Source: Lactobacillus colini
GTDB taxonomy: Bacteria > Bacillota > Bacilli > Lactobacillales > Lactobacillaceae
Assembly (NCBI RefSeq): GCF_017874575.1
Contig: NZ_JAGGLU010000004.1
Span: 1 to 64,000 of the forward strand
Reading direction: 5' to 3'
Length of the DNA stretch: 64,000 nt
Positions 8,285 to 19,586 of the stretch are shown here, one piece after another. How positions within the stretch are numbered: the first letter of the stretch is position 1; each line of letters opens with the position of its first letter. A program made the translations under genes and the position numbers. The notes under the pieces are model-generated. The model saw only the letters and a list, made by a program, of their open reading frames with translations. It was not told the origin of the DNA and ran no database searches.

Positions 8285-11200
8285 TTAAAAAAGTGAAAGT
8301 TGATTTTGATCAGGCATTCCATCTAACACACCATTATTTTCAAAGTATTCCATAATTGTTTGAGACACTTTGCCACGAGTAGATAGATCTTCTTTAGACA
8401 AAAATTTCTGTTCTGTACGAGCCGCTACAATTTGGCGTGCAGCATTATCCCCTAATCCAGGTACTGCATTAAATGGTGCTAAAATAGTATGATCATCAAT
8501 AATTTTGAAATCAGTTGCTTCTGAATGATCAATATCAACCATTTTAATTTTAATTCCTCGCTCTAAACATTCATTAGCTATTTCCAAAACTGTTAGTAAT
8601 GATTTATCTTTTGCAGAAGCGTCCATGCCTTCGTCTTGAATTTTTTGCATAGCAGCTTTAACACTATTTTTGCCATGACTCATTGCCACTAAGTCAAACA
8701 AATCTGCCCTAACAGAGAAGTAAGAAGTGTAGTAAATTACCGGATAATAAACCTTGAACCAAGCAATTCTCAATGCCATTAAAATATAAGCTGTAGCATG
8801 AGCCTTAGGAAACATATATTTGATCTTTAAACATGAATCAATATACCAATCTGGAATATTATCATTCTCTTTTAGAACTGCCATATCTTCATCGCCGATT
8901 CCGCGACCATGACGAACAGATTCCATTGTAGAAAAAGCAACCTCAGGTTTAACTCCCCAGTGAATTAAGTCCATCATAATGTTATCACGACATCCAATGA
9001 CATCCTTTAGACTAACTACACCCTTATTAATTAAGTCTTCAGCATTCCCTAACCAAACATCAGTACCGTGTGATAAACCAGAAATCTGTAAAAGCTCTGA
9101 AAAAGTAGTTGGTTTAGTTTCTTCCAGCATTCCTCGTACAAATCTAGTACCAAATTCTGGGACACCTAAGGTACCTGTTTGTGAGCCTATTTGTTCTGGT
9201 GTGACTCCTAGAATGTCAGTTCCAGAAAACAGCGACATAACGCCTGGATCATCTGGTGGAATTGTTAGTGGATCAACTCCTGATAAATCCTGTAACATTC
9301 TAATCATCGTTGGATCATCATGTCCTAAAATATCAAACTTCAATATATTATCGTGAATAGAATGGAAATCAAAGTGCGTTGTCAACCAAGCAGCATTAGT
9401 ATCATCAGCAGGATATTGCACCGGGGTAAAATCATAAATATCCATATTATCTGGCACAACAACAATACCAGCTGGGTGTTGACCAGTAGTTCGCTTTACT
9501 CCAGTTGCTCCTGCAGCTAGACGATCAAGCTCTGCATTTCGCAATTCAAGTCCATTTTCATCTTCATAGTGTTTTGCATAACCATATGCGGTTTTATCAG
9601 CTACAGTACCTATAGTTCCGGCACGATATGAATTGTCTGGTCCAAACATAACTCTAATATAATTATGAGCTACAGGCTGGTAATCTCCTGAGAAATTCAA
9701 ATCAATATCAGGAACTTTATCACCATGGAACCCTAAGAAAGTTGCAAATGGAATATCTTGACCATCTTTAACCAATGGAGTACCACATTCAGGACAATCT
9801 TTATCTGGTAAGTCATAGCCAGAGCCATACTCACCATTTTCAAAAAATTTATGATATTTACATTTTGGACAACGATAGTGAGGCGGCAGCGGATTAACCT
9901 CGGTAATACCTGACATAGTAGCTACTAGGCTAGATCCAACAGAACCACGTGATCCTACCAAATAACCATCTTTATTAGATTTAGCCACTAGTTTTTGAGA
10001 AATTAAGTAGATAACTGCATAACCATTAGAAATAATTGAATTAAGTTCCATATCAATGCGGTCTTTAACTATTTTTGGTAAAGGGTTGCCGTATAATTCA
10101 TATGCCTTATTATAAGTCAAGTCCTTCATCTCTTGATCCGCATTTTCAATATGCGGTGGATATAGACCGCTCTTAATCGGAGCAATTTCTTGAATCTTAT
10201 CAGCAATCAAATTAGTATTATCAATAACTATTTCTTTTGCCGCATCTTCGCCTAAAAACTCAAATGCATCAAGCATTTCTTGAGTTGTATAAAAATATAA
10301 ATTTGGCAGATCTTTGTTTCTATTAGGATTACGTTTTTGCGATGCAATTAAAATCTTACGATATATTTCTTCATGAGGTTCTACATAGTGACTATCACTG
10401 GTTGCAACGACAGGCTTGTTAAGCTCTTTTCCTAATTTATAAATATTAGTTAAGATCTCTTGTAACTCAGACTCATCTTTAATTAATTGATCTTCAATTA
10501 GCATTTTATAAGTTTCAGGTGGTTGAATTTCAAGAAAGTCATAAAACCTAGCTTTTTCACGCGCTTCATCGTAGCCTTTTTGCATCATAGCTACAAAAAC
10601 ATCGCCTTCTAAACATCCACTTCCAAATAATAGTCCTTCATGATATTTTCTCAATTCAGACTTAGGGGTTCTAGGCTCACGATAGAAGTATTTAGTACTT
10701 GCAACAGATACTAACTTGTACATGTTCTTTAAGCCCGCTTGATTTAACGCTAAAACAGTCATATGACTTGGTCGAGCACGCTTATAAACTTGCCCATATT
10801 TGGCATAATCATTCATCTTACCTAAATCTGGTTCATTAAATCTATCATAAAATGCGTCAAGTAGCTTGAACATTAAATATCCTGTAGCTTCTGCATCTTG
10901 ATTAGCTCTATGGTGATGCTCAAGAGTTACATTATACTTTTTGGCTAAAGAATCTAACGTATGACGTGTCTGTTCTGGATGTAGAAGACGAGACACTTCA
11001 AGAGTATCAACTACTGGTTGAGATATTTCATCTAGCTGAGCACGTCTTAAAGCAGCATTTACAAAGCCAACATCAAATTGAACATTATGTCCACATAGGG
11101 GTCTATCACCATAAAAATCTTTGAATTGCTTAATTACAACTGCTTCATCATCAGCTTTGCTTACCATTTCATCTGTAATTGAAGTTAAATTAATAGTTGC

Positions 11201-12583
11201 ATCACTTAAGGGATGATGGGGATTAATAAATTTATCAAATCGCTCAAGCACCTCTCCATTCTTCATCTTTACAGCACCAATTTCAATAATTGTGTCATAA
11301 ACTGAAGAAAGCCCAGTTGTTTCAACGTCAAATATTACATATTCGCGGTTTCGATAATCCATTTCTGCTGGATTTAAAACTAATAAGGCATGATCATCAA
11401 TCATATTAGCTTCATAACCATACAAGATTTTCATATTTTCTTTCTTACCGCTACTATAAGCTTCAGGGAAGGATTGTACATCTCCATGGTCAGTAATTGC
11501 AATTGCTGTTTGACCAAATTTTTTGGCTGTTTTAATAAAGTCACTCGGACTATCCGTTGCATCTAACTGACTCATATTAGTATGCAGATGTAATTCAACA
11601 CGCTGCTTATCGCCCTTATATTCTTCTTGACGACCGACATGTTCAATTAATTCCATATTTCTAATATTAAAAACAACTTCATGCTGCCATTGATCGTCTG
11701 CGGCAGACCCTTGCATACGTGCCCATACGCCTGGTTTAATTCCCTTATAGAAATCAATGTCATCAGGATTAGAAATAAATCTCTTAAAACTAATAGAATC
11801 CGTGTAGTCAGTAATTTCGCCAGTAAATATCGCCTTTCCAGACTTCAACTCTCTGATATCAATACTAAAGATATGTCCTTCAATGACAACATTAGAAGTA
11901 CCATCTTCTAATTCTTTCATTTGAGTGAACTTTGCTTTGCTGTCAACCTTATCTTTACCTGCATGACTAGTCTTAACACGGGTATGACTCTTAGGAACAG
12001 GTGGAGCATCATTATAAAGCTTGCTCATAGCTTGATCATGCTGAAGTTGTTGCTCTTCTAAGCTCTTAAAATCTTCATCAATGCTTTGAGAATCTACTCG
12101 TGTGGCAAACTTAATATTAAAAAAGCCATATTTTCTAAATTCTTCATTCAATTCAGCCAGAATTTTTTCATTAATTAAATTATCTACAACCTGATTTTGG
12201 CTAGGAATATACCATTTTCCATCTTCCAATACTGGTTTTTGATTTTGTAGAAATTTTTTAACTACTACAGATAAAGCTGGCGAATTTTGCACTACATGTT
12301 GCCAATACTGTGGTAAATATAGTGCCTTTCCATCAGAAGTTTTGACAAATAAATCTACATCAACAATAGAATCAAATTCGGATTTTATAGCATCTAATAA
12401 TAACTTATATGTATCAAATTGCAGTGGTGTAGCAAAAAAAACGTGGATTTGCCACTTTCTCTCATTGGTTAATACATCCACGTTTTCAATCTCACCAGCT
12501 TTGACAATATCATTATCATCAAAGTTTTCTGGAAACTTAATTTGCTTTAATAAGTGTAAGAAAAGATCGTTTTGTTTAGTCAC
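8285..12583 (-). CDS. polC: DNA polymerase III alpha subunit, PolC type
   Basis: Main replicative polymerase of low-GC Gram-positives. The 1432 residues show the PolC order: N-terminal domain, OB fold (about 235-315), a PHP domain split by the exonuclease (HLHTNMSQLDATDSP near 331), the 3'-5' proofreading exonuclease (FDVETTGLSS near 418, HNVQFDVGF near 495), a PolC zinc site (CPKCKYH and CPECG, about 905-930) and the polymerase core with DIDLNFSGD. It ends QLSLF, a beta-clamp binding motif. The start is GTG at 12583, with AGGGT about 8 nt upstream. It follows proS by 5 nt. Confidence 0.98.
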   Translation of the reverse strand: MTKQNDLFLHLLKQIKFPENFDDNDIVKAGEIENVDVLTNERKWQIHVFFATPLQFDTYKLLLDAIKSEFDSIVDVDLFVKTSDGKALYLPQYWQHVVQNSPALSVVVKKFLQNQKPVLEDGKWYIPSQNQVVDNLINEKILAELNEEFRKYGFFNIKFATRVDSQSIDEDFKSLEEQQLQHDQAMSKLYNDAPPVPKSHTRVKTSHAGKDKVDSKAKFTQMKELEDGTSNVVIEGHIFSIDIRELKSGKAIFTGEITDYTDSISFKRFISNPDDIDFYKGIKPGVWARMQGSAADDQWQHEVVFNIRNMELIEHVGRQEEYKGDKQRVELHLHTNMSQLDATDSPSDFIKTAKKFGQTAIAITDHGDVQSFPEAYSSGKKENMKILYGYEANMIDDHALLVLNPAEMDYRNREYVIFDVETTGLSSVYDTIIEIGAVKMKNGEVLERFDKFINPHHPLSDATINLTSITDEMVSKADDEAVVIKQFKDFYGDRPLCGHNVQFDVGFVNAALRRAQLDEISQPVVDTLEVSRLLHPEQTRHTLDSLAKKYNVTLEHHHRANQDAEATGYLMFKLLDAFYDRFNEPDLGKMNDYAKYGQVYKRARPSHMTVLALNQAGLKNMYKLVSVASTKYFYREPRTPKSELRKYHEGLLFGSGCLEGDVFVAMMQKGYDEAREKARFYDFLEIQPPETYKMLIEDQLIKDESELQEILTNIYKLGKELNKPVVATSDSHYVEPHEEIYRKILIASQKRNPNRNKDLPNLYFYTTQEMLDAFEFLGEDAAKEIVIDNTNLIADKIQEIAPIKSGLYPPHIENADQEMKDLTYNKAYELYGNPLPKIVKDRIDMELNSIISNGYAVIYLISQKLVAKSNKDGYLVGSRGSVGSSLVATMSGITEVNPLPPHYRCPKCKYHKFFENGEYGSGYDLPDKDCPECGTPLVKDGQDIPFATFLGFHGDKVPDIDLNFSGDYQPVAHNYIRVMFGPDNSYRAGTIGTVADKTAYGYAKHYEDENGLELRNAELDRLAAGATGVKRTTGQHPAGIVVVPDNMDIYDFTPVQYPADDTNAAWLTTHFDFHSIHDNILKFDILGHDDPTMIRMLQDLSGVDPLTIPPDDPGVMSLFSGTDILGVTPEQIGSQTGTLGVPEFGTRFVRGMLEETKPTTFSELLQISGLSHGTDVWLGNAEDLINKGVVSLKDVIGCRDNIMMDLIHWGVKPEVAFSTMESVRHGRGIGDEDMAVLKENDNIPDWYIDSCLKIKYMFPKAHATAYILMALRIAWFKVYYPVIYYTSYFSVRADLFDLVAMSHGKNSVKAAMQKIQDEGMDASAKDKSLLTVLEIANECLERGIKIKMVDIDHSEATDFKIIDDHTILAPFNAVPGLGDNAARQIVAARTEQKFLSKEDLSTRGKVSQTIMEYFENNGVLDGMPDQNQLSLF

Positions 12584-12588
12584 GAAAA

Positions 12589-14286
12589 TTACCCTAACTC
12601 TTTATTAATATATGCGTCTAAGTCATCTACATCAATCTCAACAGCTCGATCATCGCTTGGACGCTTAACTTCAACAATACCATCACTAGCTTTGCGACCA
12701 ATAGTAATTCTAATTGGTGCTCCCACTAAATCTGCATCATTGAACTTAACACCTGGGCGTTCATTGCGATCATCATATAAAACATCATACTTAGATGATA
12801 ACTTCTTCTCAAGCTTTTCAGCAATCTCAGTTTGAGTATCATCTTTCATTTTCATTTGAATCAAATGAATCTCAAAAGGTGCAATCTCTTTTGGCCAAGC
12901 TATACCATTTTCAGTTAGATGTTGTTCAACTGCTGCTGATAACATTCTTGTTACGCCAATACCATATGATCCCATAATAACTGGCTTAGCTTTACCATTA
13001 TTATCTAAGAAATCTGCTCCCATAGTATCAGTATAGTAAGTTCCCAACTTAAAGATATGACCTACTTCAATAGAAGTTGTAAATTTAAGTGGTAAATGAT
13101 CCACAGGATCAGGTTCTCCCTCATTAGCAGTTCTCAAATCTGCAAATTCATCAACTTTGAAATCACGATCAATATTAGCATTCTGATATTGATAGTCTGT
13201 TTCATTGGCTCCTACAACAACATTATAAAGATTCTTAACGGTTTCATCAGCAATGATTTTATCTGCCCAATTAGCATTTACAGGACCTACACCGCCCTTA
13301 GCAGATCCGGTAATGTCAATTAATTCTTCAGCACTTGCTTCACGAACTTCGTCAGCATCTAAAACATGTCCCAATTTAACTTCATTAATTTGCTTATCGC
13401 CACGAATCAAAACTAATACTTTTTTATCATCGGCGATAAATAAAATACTCTTTATAATTCTAGTTGCAGGCACATTTAAGAACTTAGATAACTTCTCAAT
13501 ACTCTCGCAATCAGGAGTAGCAACTTTCTCAATATCTTTAAGCTCTTCTGGTTCTTGTTTGAAAGTATCAATACTTTTAGCCATTTCAAGGTTAGCAGCA
13601 TAGGTTCCCTTTTCATTAGTAGCAATAGTATCTTCACCTATAGCAGCTGGAGCTTGAAATTCAGTTGAATTTTTACCACCCATAGTACCAGAATCAGCGA
13701 TTACTGGGTGAACTGTAACACCTGCGCGATTAAATATACGCTTATATGCATTTTTTTGATCTTCAAATTGTTCATCAAGTTGATCTTTAGTTGCAGCAAA
13801 GCTATAACCATCTAACATTACAAACTCACGTCCACGAAGTAATCCAAATCTAGGACGGTTTTCATCACGAAACTTAGTTTGAATTTGATATAAGGCTAAT
13901 GGCATTTGCTTATAGCTCTTTAAGTTCTTGGCAACTATTTCTGTAAAAGTCTCTTCATGGGTTGGTCCTAATAAGCTTTCACGTCCATGACGATCCTGCA
14001 ATTTAAACATTTCTGCACCATATTTTTTATAGCGACCAGATTCTTGCCAAAGAGTTGCTGGAAGAAGATGCGGCATAATCATTTCAGGTACATTAATTCT
14101 GTCCATTTCTTGTTCAATTATACTCTCTGCTTTTCTCAAAACGCGATAACCTAATGGTAAATATGCGTAAACACCAGCAGTAACTTGACGAATATAACCT
14201 CCTCTGAGCATTAATTGGTGGCTTTTAGCCACAGCATCAGAAGGTGCTTCCTTTAATGTAGGCATGAAAAATTTAGATTGACGCAT
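12589..14286 (-). CDS. proS: Prolyl-tRNA synthetase
   Basis: Charges tRNA-Pro. The 565-residue protein is the long bacterial type with an editing insertion (about residues 225-400, YbaK-like). Class II motifs are visible: the LGPTHEETFTEI segment, FRDENRPRFGLLRGREFVM, and the late GSYGIGVTRML. The start is the ATG at 14286 (MRQSKFFMPTL) with GGAGG 5 nt upstream; a TTG four codons earlier overlaps that site and is rejected. It is embedded between rseP and polC, as in other Firmicutes. No T-box leader is present; the gap to rseP is only 32 nt. Confidence 0.97.
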   Translation of the reverse strand: MRQSKFFMPTLKEAPSDAVAKSHQLMLRGGYIRQVTAGVYAYLPLGYRVLRKAESIIEQEMDRINVPEMIMPHLLPATLWQESGRYKKYGAEMFKLQDRHGRESLLGPTHEETFTEIVAKNLKSYKQMPLALYQIQTKFRDENRPRFGLLRGREFVMLDGYSFAATKDQLDEQFEDQKNAYKRIFNRAGVTVHPVIADSGTMGGKNSTEFQAPAAIGEDTIATNEKGTYAANLEMAKSIDTFKQEPEELKDIEKVATPDCESIEKLSKFLNVPATRIIKSILFIADDKKVLVLIRGDKQINEVKLGHVLDADEVREASAEELIDITGSAKGGVGPVNANWADKIIADETVKNLYNVVVGANETDYQYQNANIDRDFKVDEFADLRTANEGEPDPVDHLPLKFTTSIEVGHIFKLGTYYTDTMGADFLDNNGKAKPVIMGSYGIGVTRMLSAAVEQHLTENGIAWPKEIAPFEIHLIQMKMKDDTQTEIAEKLEKKLSSKYDVLYDDRNERPGVKFNDADLVGAPIRITIGRKASDGIVEVKRPSDDRAVEIDVDDLDAYINKELG

Positions 14287-14318
14287 GTTGTCCTCCAAAA
14301 ATTAAATTCAAAATTAAA

Positions 14319-15575
14319 TTATTTTATAAAGTAGCGATAAATATCATTACCAGTAACTGCAATTATTAATATCAAAAGAAATACAAAACCGATCATATCA
14401 ACAATTGCTTCTTTATCTTGTGGAATTGGCTTACCGATAATTAGTTCAATAATATTCAGTAATAGCTTACCACCATCTAAACCAGGAATTGGCAATAAAT
14501 TAACAATTCCTAAATTAATTGAGATCATTCCTAAGAACACTAATATATAAGTAAAGCCCATTTGAGAAACCTGAGCAGTCTGTGAATAAATGCCAACTGG
14601 TCCAGATAGCTTATTCAAACTAAAGTGTCTGAACAATCCACCAACTGCATTAAAAATTAAACCAGTAGTATTTACAGCACTATTCCAGCCTCGTCCCAAC
14701 TTAGAGGTAAGAGAATCATCAGTCTTAGCATATATACCTAATTGATATGCCTTTTGACCATTAATCGTTACTTCCTTTGGGACTACTCTAAAACTCTTAT
14801 GTTTATTTTTTCTCTTTACTTCTAGATGAACGGTCTTATTTTTATTCTTAGATATAATTTGACTTATTTGCTCAAATTGCGTAATTTTTTGACCATTTAA
14901 AGTAGTTATTTGATCATTTGCCTTAATTCCTATACTTTGAGCAGGTGAATTATTAGCCACATGACTAACTACTGTTGTCGAAGGACCAGGTATAGTCATT
15001 GACCAAATCAAAAACACCACGAATCCCAAAATTACATTCATTAATGGACCAGCAATATTAGTTGCTAATTTTTTCCAAACATTTGCTTCTTGAAATTGTA
15101 CATCTCTAGGTGCAATTAAGAGTTCAGTGCCATTTTTTTCAATGATTGTTGCATCATGATCAACATGATAAGTTTTTAACTTATCTTCTTCTCCATTTTC
15201 AAATCCAGAAATAGTTAAATCATCAACAAGATCACTAGAATTTACTTGGAGTGGAACACCCTCAATTGGTATCTGTGAACCAGATGCATCTATTCGCTTC
15301 ACGACTCCTGCTTCGTTTAGCTGCAAAATAACTGTAGTACCGGGATCAATCTTTGCTGTATCATCTGGGCCAGCTAAACGAACATAACCACCCAATGGTA
15401 ACCATCGAATTGTATATGTAGTCTGCTTATGCATTACTTGGAACAATTTTGGACCCATACCGATAGAAAATTCTCGGACTAAGATACCAGATTTTTTAGC
15501 TACAATAAAATGACCAAATTCATGTACGAAGACGAGGATACCGAAGACAACAATAAAGATTAAAATACCTTTCAT
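14319..15575 (-). CDS. rseP: RseP/RasP/Eep-type site-2 membrane protease
   Basis: Intramembrane zinc metalloprotease acting on anti-sigma factors, signal-peptide remnants and pheromone precursors in related bacteria. The 418-residue protein has HEFGH (residues 18-22) in the first membrane helix, the LPLGGYVRLAGPDD loop, a membrane segment near 175-195, a PDZ domain (about 205-285, with NSPAQSIGIKANDQI) and the second active-site motif LLPIPGLDGGK near 375, followed by two C-terminal helices. The start is ATG with AGGAG upstream. It lies 12 nt after cdsA. Confidence 0.95.
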   Translation of the reverse strand: MKGILIFIVVFGILVFVHEFGHFIVAKKSGILVREFSIGMGPKLFQVMHKQTTYTIRWLPLGGYVRLAGPDDTAKIDPGTTVILQLNEAGVVKRIDASGSQIPIEGVPLQVNSSDLVDDLTISGFENGEEDKLKTYHVDHDATIIEKNGTELLIAPRDVQFQEANVWKKLATNIAGPLMNVILGFVVFLIWSMTIPGPSTTVVSHVANNSPAQSIGIKANDQITTLNGQKITQFEQISQIISKNKNKTVHLEVKRKNKHKSFRVVPKEVTINGQKAYQLGIYAKTDDSLTSKLGRGWNSAVNTTGLIFNAVGGLFRHFSLNKLSGPVGIYSQTAQVSQMGFTYILVFLGMISINLGIVNLLPIPGLDGGKLLLNIIELIIGKPIPQDKEAIVDMIGFVFLLILIIAVTGNDIYRYFIK

Positions 15576-15587
15576 TCAGTAGTTCTC

Positions 15588-16379
15588 CTACATAATACCC
15601 ATAAATGCAACTACAGGTAATACAAATAACATACTATCGAATCTATCCAAGATGCCACCGTGTCCTGGTAAAATTCTGCCAGAATCTTTTACGCCATAAA
15701 ATCTCTTGTAGGCTGATTCTACTAAATCGCCCATTTGTCCAATAATAGATAAGAAAAAGGCTAAAACGATTAAGCTGAGAGAATCCCTGCCAGTTGGTAC
15801 AAAGTATACATAAATTCCTGCACAAATAATTGCCATAATAACGGCTCCAATAGAACCTTCCCATGTCTTATTTGGACTAATAACTGGCCAAAGTTTGTGT
15901 CTACCAATCTTTCTACCAATTAAGTAAGCAAAGATATCAGTTGCCCAAACAACTACAAAGACATAGAACAATACTTGTAGTCCCATATGAGCATTTCTAA
16001 TTGCTGCCATGTAGTGAAAACCTGTACCAATATACAGAGATGCTAATGTATACACACCCACATCATCGAAGGTAACACGATTCTTGGATAGTACAGTTCT
16101 CACCAACATTAACATCACAAAGATATAGAAAATACCAATACGAGTTAAAAAAGGTGGCAAAAAACTAAAGAAACTGTCTGGCACAGCCAGCGATAGTGTT
16201 GCTAACAGCGCAAACACAAAATCCCAAGAAACTAGAATTTGTTTCTTCATAATGAAGATTTCACCTATACCGACTGCCGCAAATGCACAGGCGGCAATAT
16301 CTATCCAAATCCCACCAAAATACACAATAGGGATAAATATAATTAAGGCAATAATTGCCGTGATTACTCTTGTTTTCAT
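15588..16379 (-). CDS. cdsA: Phosphatidate cytidylyltransferase (CDP-diglyceride synthase)
   Basis: Makes CDP-diacylglycerol from phosphatidate and CTP for phosphatidylglycerol and cardiolipin synthesis. It has 263 residues with about seven or eight membrane helices. The CdsA signature KDSGRILPGHGGILDRFDS occupies about residues 230-248, and WEGSIGAV and GDLVESAYKR precede it. The start is ATG; the ribosome binding site is poor, so coupling to uppS is likely. Confidence 0.96.
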   Translation of the reverse strand: MKTRVITAIIALIIFIPIVYFGGIWIDIAACAFAAVGIGEIFIMKKQILVSWDFVFALLATLSLAVPDSFFSFLPPFLTRIGIFYIFVMLMLVRTVLSKNRVTFDDVGVYTLASLYIGTGFHYMAAIRNAHMGLQVLFYVFVVVWATDIFAYLIGRKIGRHKLWPVISPNKTWEGSIGAVIMAIICAGIYVYFVPTGRDSLSLIVLAFFLSIIGQMGDLVESAYKRFYGVKDSGRILPGHGGILDRFDSMLFVLPVVAFMGIM

Positions 16380-16401
16380 ATCCTAATAAATTTCTATTAA
16401 T

Positions 16402-17118
16402 CTATAACTTTCCGAAACGACGATCACGTTTTTGATATTCATCAACTAACTGTTTTAAATCACTCTCATTAAAATCAGGCCAATTTTTCTCAATAAAAGC
16501 AAACTCACTATAAGCAACTTGCCACAATAAAAAATTAGACAATCTTTGTTCACCCGATGTTCTAATTAACAAATCTGGATCATCATATGGTGTTAGAGCA
16601 CTAGTTAGTAAATTATCAGAGAACATTTTCTCATCAATTTTATCGGGATCAACTTTACCAGAAATTGCTTGCTTAGCAATATTTTTTACTGCAGATATTA
16701 TTTCCTTTCGTGAACCATAATTAAACGCAAAATTTAATACCATACCAGTATTATTAGCTGTTTCTTTCATGGCTCTTTGAACAATTTCATAAGTTCTTTG
16801 AGGGATACTATCTTTAAAGCCCATGATATTTACTTTAACATTATTTTCCATTAATTCTGGCATAAATTTATTAAAGAAATCAATCGGCAACTTCATTAAA
16901 TAGTTTACTTCATCTGTTGGTCGAGCCCAATTTTCAGTAGAAAAGGCATAAAGTGTCAACACTTTAATGCCTAAGTCGTTAGCAGCTAGAGCAATTTTAC
17001 GAATGTTTTCCATACCATTTTTATGCCCGACGAAACGTGGCAGATGTCTTTTTTTTGCCCATCGTCCATTTCCATCCATAATAATTGCTAAGTGATTCAA
17101 AGCTTTTTTATTACTCAT
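16402..17118 (-). CDS. uppS: Undecaprenyl diphosphate synthase
   Basis: cis-Prenyltransferase making the C55 lipid carrier for peptidoglycan and wall polymers. The 238 residues contain [13 protein letters not shown] with catalytic Asp15, [11 protein letters not shown], and the late [15 protein letters not shown] and ELAYSEF-like (VAYSEFAFI) motifs. The start is ATG with TAGGACTC-type weak binding sequence upstream. It is followed by cdsA after 22 nt in the standard frr-uppS-cdsA order. Confidence 0.97.
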   Translation of the reverse strand: MSNKKALNHLAIIMDGNGRWAKKRHLPRFVGHKNGMENIRKIALAANDLGIKVLTLYAFSTENWARPTDEVNYLMKLPIDFFNKFMPELMENNVKVNIMGFKDSIPQRTYEIVQRAMKETANNTGMVLNFAFNYGSRKEIISAVKNIAKQAISGKVDPDKIDEKMFSDNLLTSALTPYDDPDLLIRTSGEQRLSNFLLWQVAYSEFAFIEKNWPDFNESDLKQLVDEYQKRDRRFGKL

Positions 17119-17127
17119 ATTAGAGTC

Positions 17128-17684
17128 CTAGCCTTGAGTAATTTCTTTACTCTTCTTATCAGCGAGTTCATCAACCTTCTTAGTTGAATCATCTGTTACC
17201 TTTTGAACTTGCTTTTCTAAGTTACGCTGTTCATCTTCAGTAATATCGCCATCTTTAGTCTGACGCTTTAAGGTATCCATTGCTTCACGACGAACATTTC
17301 TAATAGCGATTTTAGCTTTTTCAGCTAATTTCCCTACTTGCTTGGCAATTTCTTTACGGCGTTCACCAGTTAATTGAGGAATCACGATTCTAATTACAGA
17401 GCCATCATTTGCAGGCGTAATTCCTAAATCTGATGCCAAGATAGCATGTTCAATATCATCTAAGCTAGTTTTATCATATGGTGTAACCATTAAAACACGT
17501 GCTTCTGGAATAGTGATACTTGCCATTTGATTTAAAGGAGTTGGTGCACCATAGTATGTCACTTTAATATTATCTAATAAGCTTGCATTTGCGACACCTG
17601 CACGGATTGAACCTAAGTCCTTTTCATAAACTGCAATGGATTTATCCATATTACTTCTTGCTTTTTCAATAACTTCATTTGACA

Positions 17685-17685
<1 letters not shown>
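17128..17685 (-). CDS. frr: Ribosome recycling factor
   Basis: Splits terminated ribosomes together with EF-G. The 185-residue length is exactly typical. Recognisable segments are the start [16 protein letters not shown], the [12 protein letters not shown] region and the C-terminal [14 protein letters not shown]. The ATG overlaps the pyrH stop codon (TAATG), with GGGGTGAT upstream, indicating translational coupling. Confidence 0.98.
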
Positions 17686-18434
<749 letters not shown>

Positions 18435-18436
18435 TC

Positions 18437-18445
18437 ATTTTACCA
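18437..18445 (-). promoter_or_regulatory. Extended -10 promoter of the pyrH operon
   Basis: TGGTAAAAT on the minus strand (TG at 18445-18444, TAAAAT 18442-18437) with no good -35. It lies between the tsf terminator and pyrH, about 27 nt before the ATG. Confidence 0.5.
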
Positions 18446-18486
18446 TAAACAAAGTCAGATAACTGAATATAAAAGCAAACGAATGC

Positions 18487-18515
18487 AAAAAAAGAGTGAT
18501 GCAGACGCACCACTC
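18487..18515 (-). terminator. Terminator of rpsB-tsf
   Basis: A 9-bp stem (GAGTGGTGC with GCATCACTC, one G-U pair) around a 4-nt loop is followed on the minus strand by seven T. It starts 13 nt after the tsf stop codon. Confidence 0.88.
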
Positions 18516-18528
18516 CTTTCTTTAGAAA

Positions 18529-19554
18529 TTACTTCATTTGTTCGCGAACTTCAGCAGCAAAATCTTCTTGCTTCTTTTCGATACCTTCACCAACTTCATA
18601 ACGTTGGAAAGCAACTAACTTAGCGCCTTTTTCTTTTAAGAACTCACCAACAGTTTTGCTGTCGTCCATAATGTAGTTTTGTGATAAAACTGCAAATTGC
18701 TTATCAACTTGAGTATTATCATCAATAAAGCGTTGCATCTTACCAGGAATAATCTTGTCCCAAATCTTTTCTGGTTTGCCTGCTTCTTTAAGTTCTGCCT
18801 TAATGTCTTCCTTAGCCTTAGCTAAAACATCATCAGTTAATTGCTTTTCTGAGCCATAAACGTAGTGAGGTAATGGCTTCTTATTTACCAATGCACGGCT
18901 TTCATTGTCTTGGTCAATCTTGTGATTCATTAAAGCTAATTGTTCAGTAATAAACTCATCGCTTAATTCATCAGGTGAAATAACCTTAGGACTCATTGCC
19001 GCAATGTGCATTGCCAAATGCTTAGCAGTAGCAGCATCTGCACCTTCTAAGACAGTAATAACACCAATTTGACCACCATTATGTTGGTAAGCACCAAATT
19101 CTTGGTCATCAGTCTTTTGCTCTAAAGCAAAACGGCGTAAAACAATCTTTTCACCAATTGTTGCTGTTGCATCAACAAATGATTGAGCTAAAGTAGTTCC
19201 ATTCTCCATCTTTAACTCTTCAGCAGCTTCCATGTTAGCAGGCTTACCTTCAGCGATTGTCTTAGTAACATCATTTACTAATTTAACGAATTTGTCGTTT
19301 TGAGAAACAAAGTCAGTTTCTGAGTTAACTTCAGTAATAGCTGCTGAATTACCATCAACATAAACACCAGTTAAACCTTCAGCGGCAATACGATCTGCTT
19401 TCTTAGCAGCTTTAGCCATACCTTTATCACGAAGATATTGGATTGCCTTTTCCATATCACCGTCAACTTCTACCAATGCTTTCTTGGCATCCATAACACC
19501 AGCACCAGAGCGTTCACGTAATTCTTTAACTTGAGCAGCGGTAATTTTTGCCAT
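18529..19554 (-). CDS. tsf: Elongation factor Ts
   Basis: Nucleotide exchange factor for EF-Tu. N-terminal UBA-like domain with [15 protein letters not shown] (residues 12-26) and the exchange motif [13 protein letters not shown] near 79-91. At 341 residues it is longer than the roughly 280-295 of many bacteria; the extra length lies in the C-terminal half of the core, a form I associate with lactobacilli. The start is ATG with AAGGAG 8 nt upstream. It follows rpsB after 32 nt and ends in a strong terminator. Confidence 0.97.
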   Translation of the reverse strand: MAKITAAQVKELRERSGAGVMDAKKALVEVDGDMEKAIQYLRDKGMAKAAKKADRIAAEGLTGVYVDGNSAAITEVNSETDFVSQNDKFVKLVNDVTKTIAEGKPANMEAAEELKMENGTTLAQSFVDATATIGEKIVLRRFALEQKTDDQEFGAYQHNGGQIGVITVLEGADAATAKHLAMHIAAMSPKVISPDELSDEFITEQLALMNHKIDQDNESRALVNKKPLPHYVYGSEKQLTDDVLAKAKEDIKAELKEAGKPEKIWDKIIPGKMQRFIDDNTQVDKQFAVLSQNYIMDDSKTVGEFLKEKGAKLVAFQRYEVGEGIEKKQEDFAAEVREQMK

Positions 19555-19586
19555 TTCAATTTCTCCTTATGAAATCTTAGTAAAAA

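Noticed and set aside
11681..11911. Plus-strand frame inside polC
   Set aside because: Antisense shadow without start signals.
14287..14318. T-box leader for proS
   Set aside because: The gap to rseP is only 32 nt and holds just the ribosome binding site.
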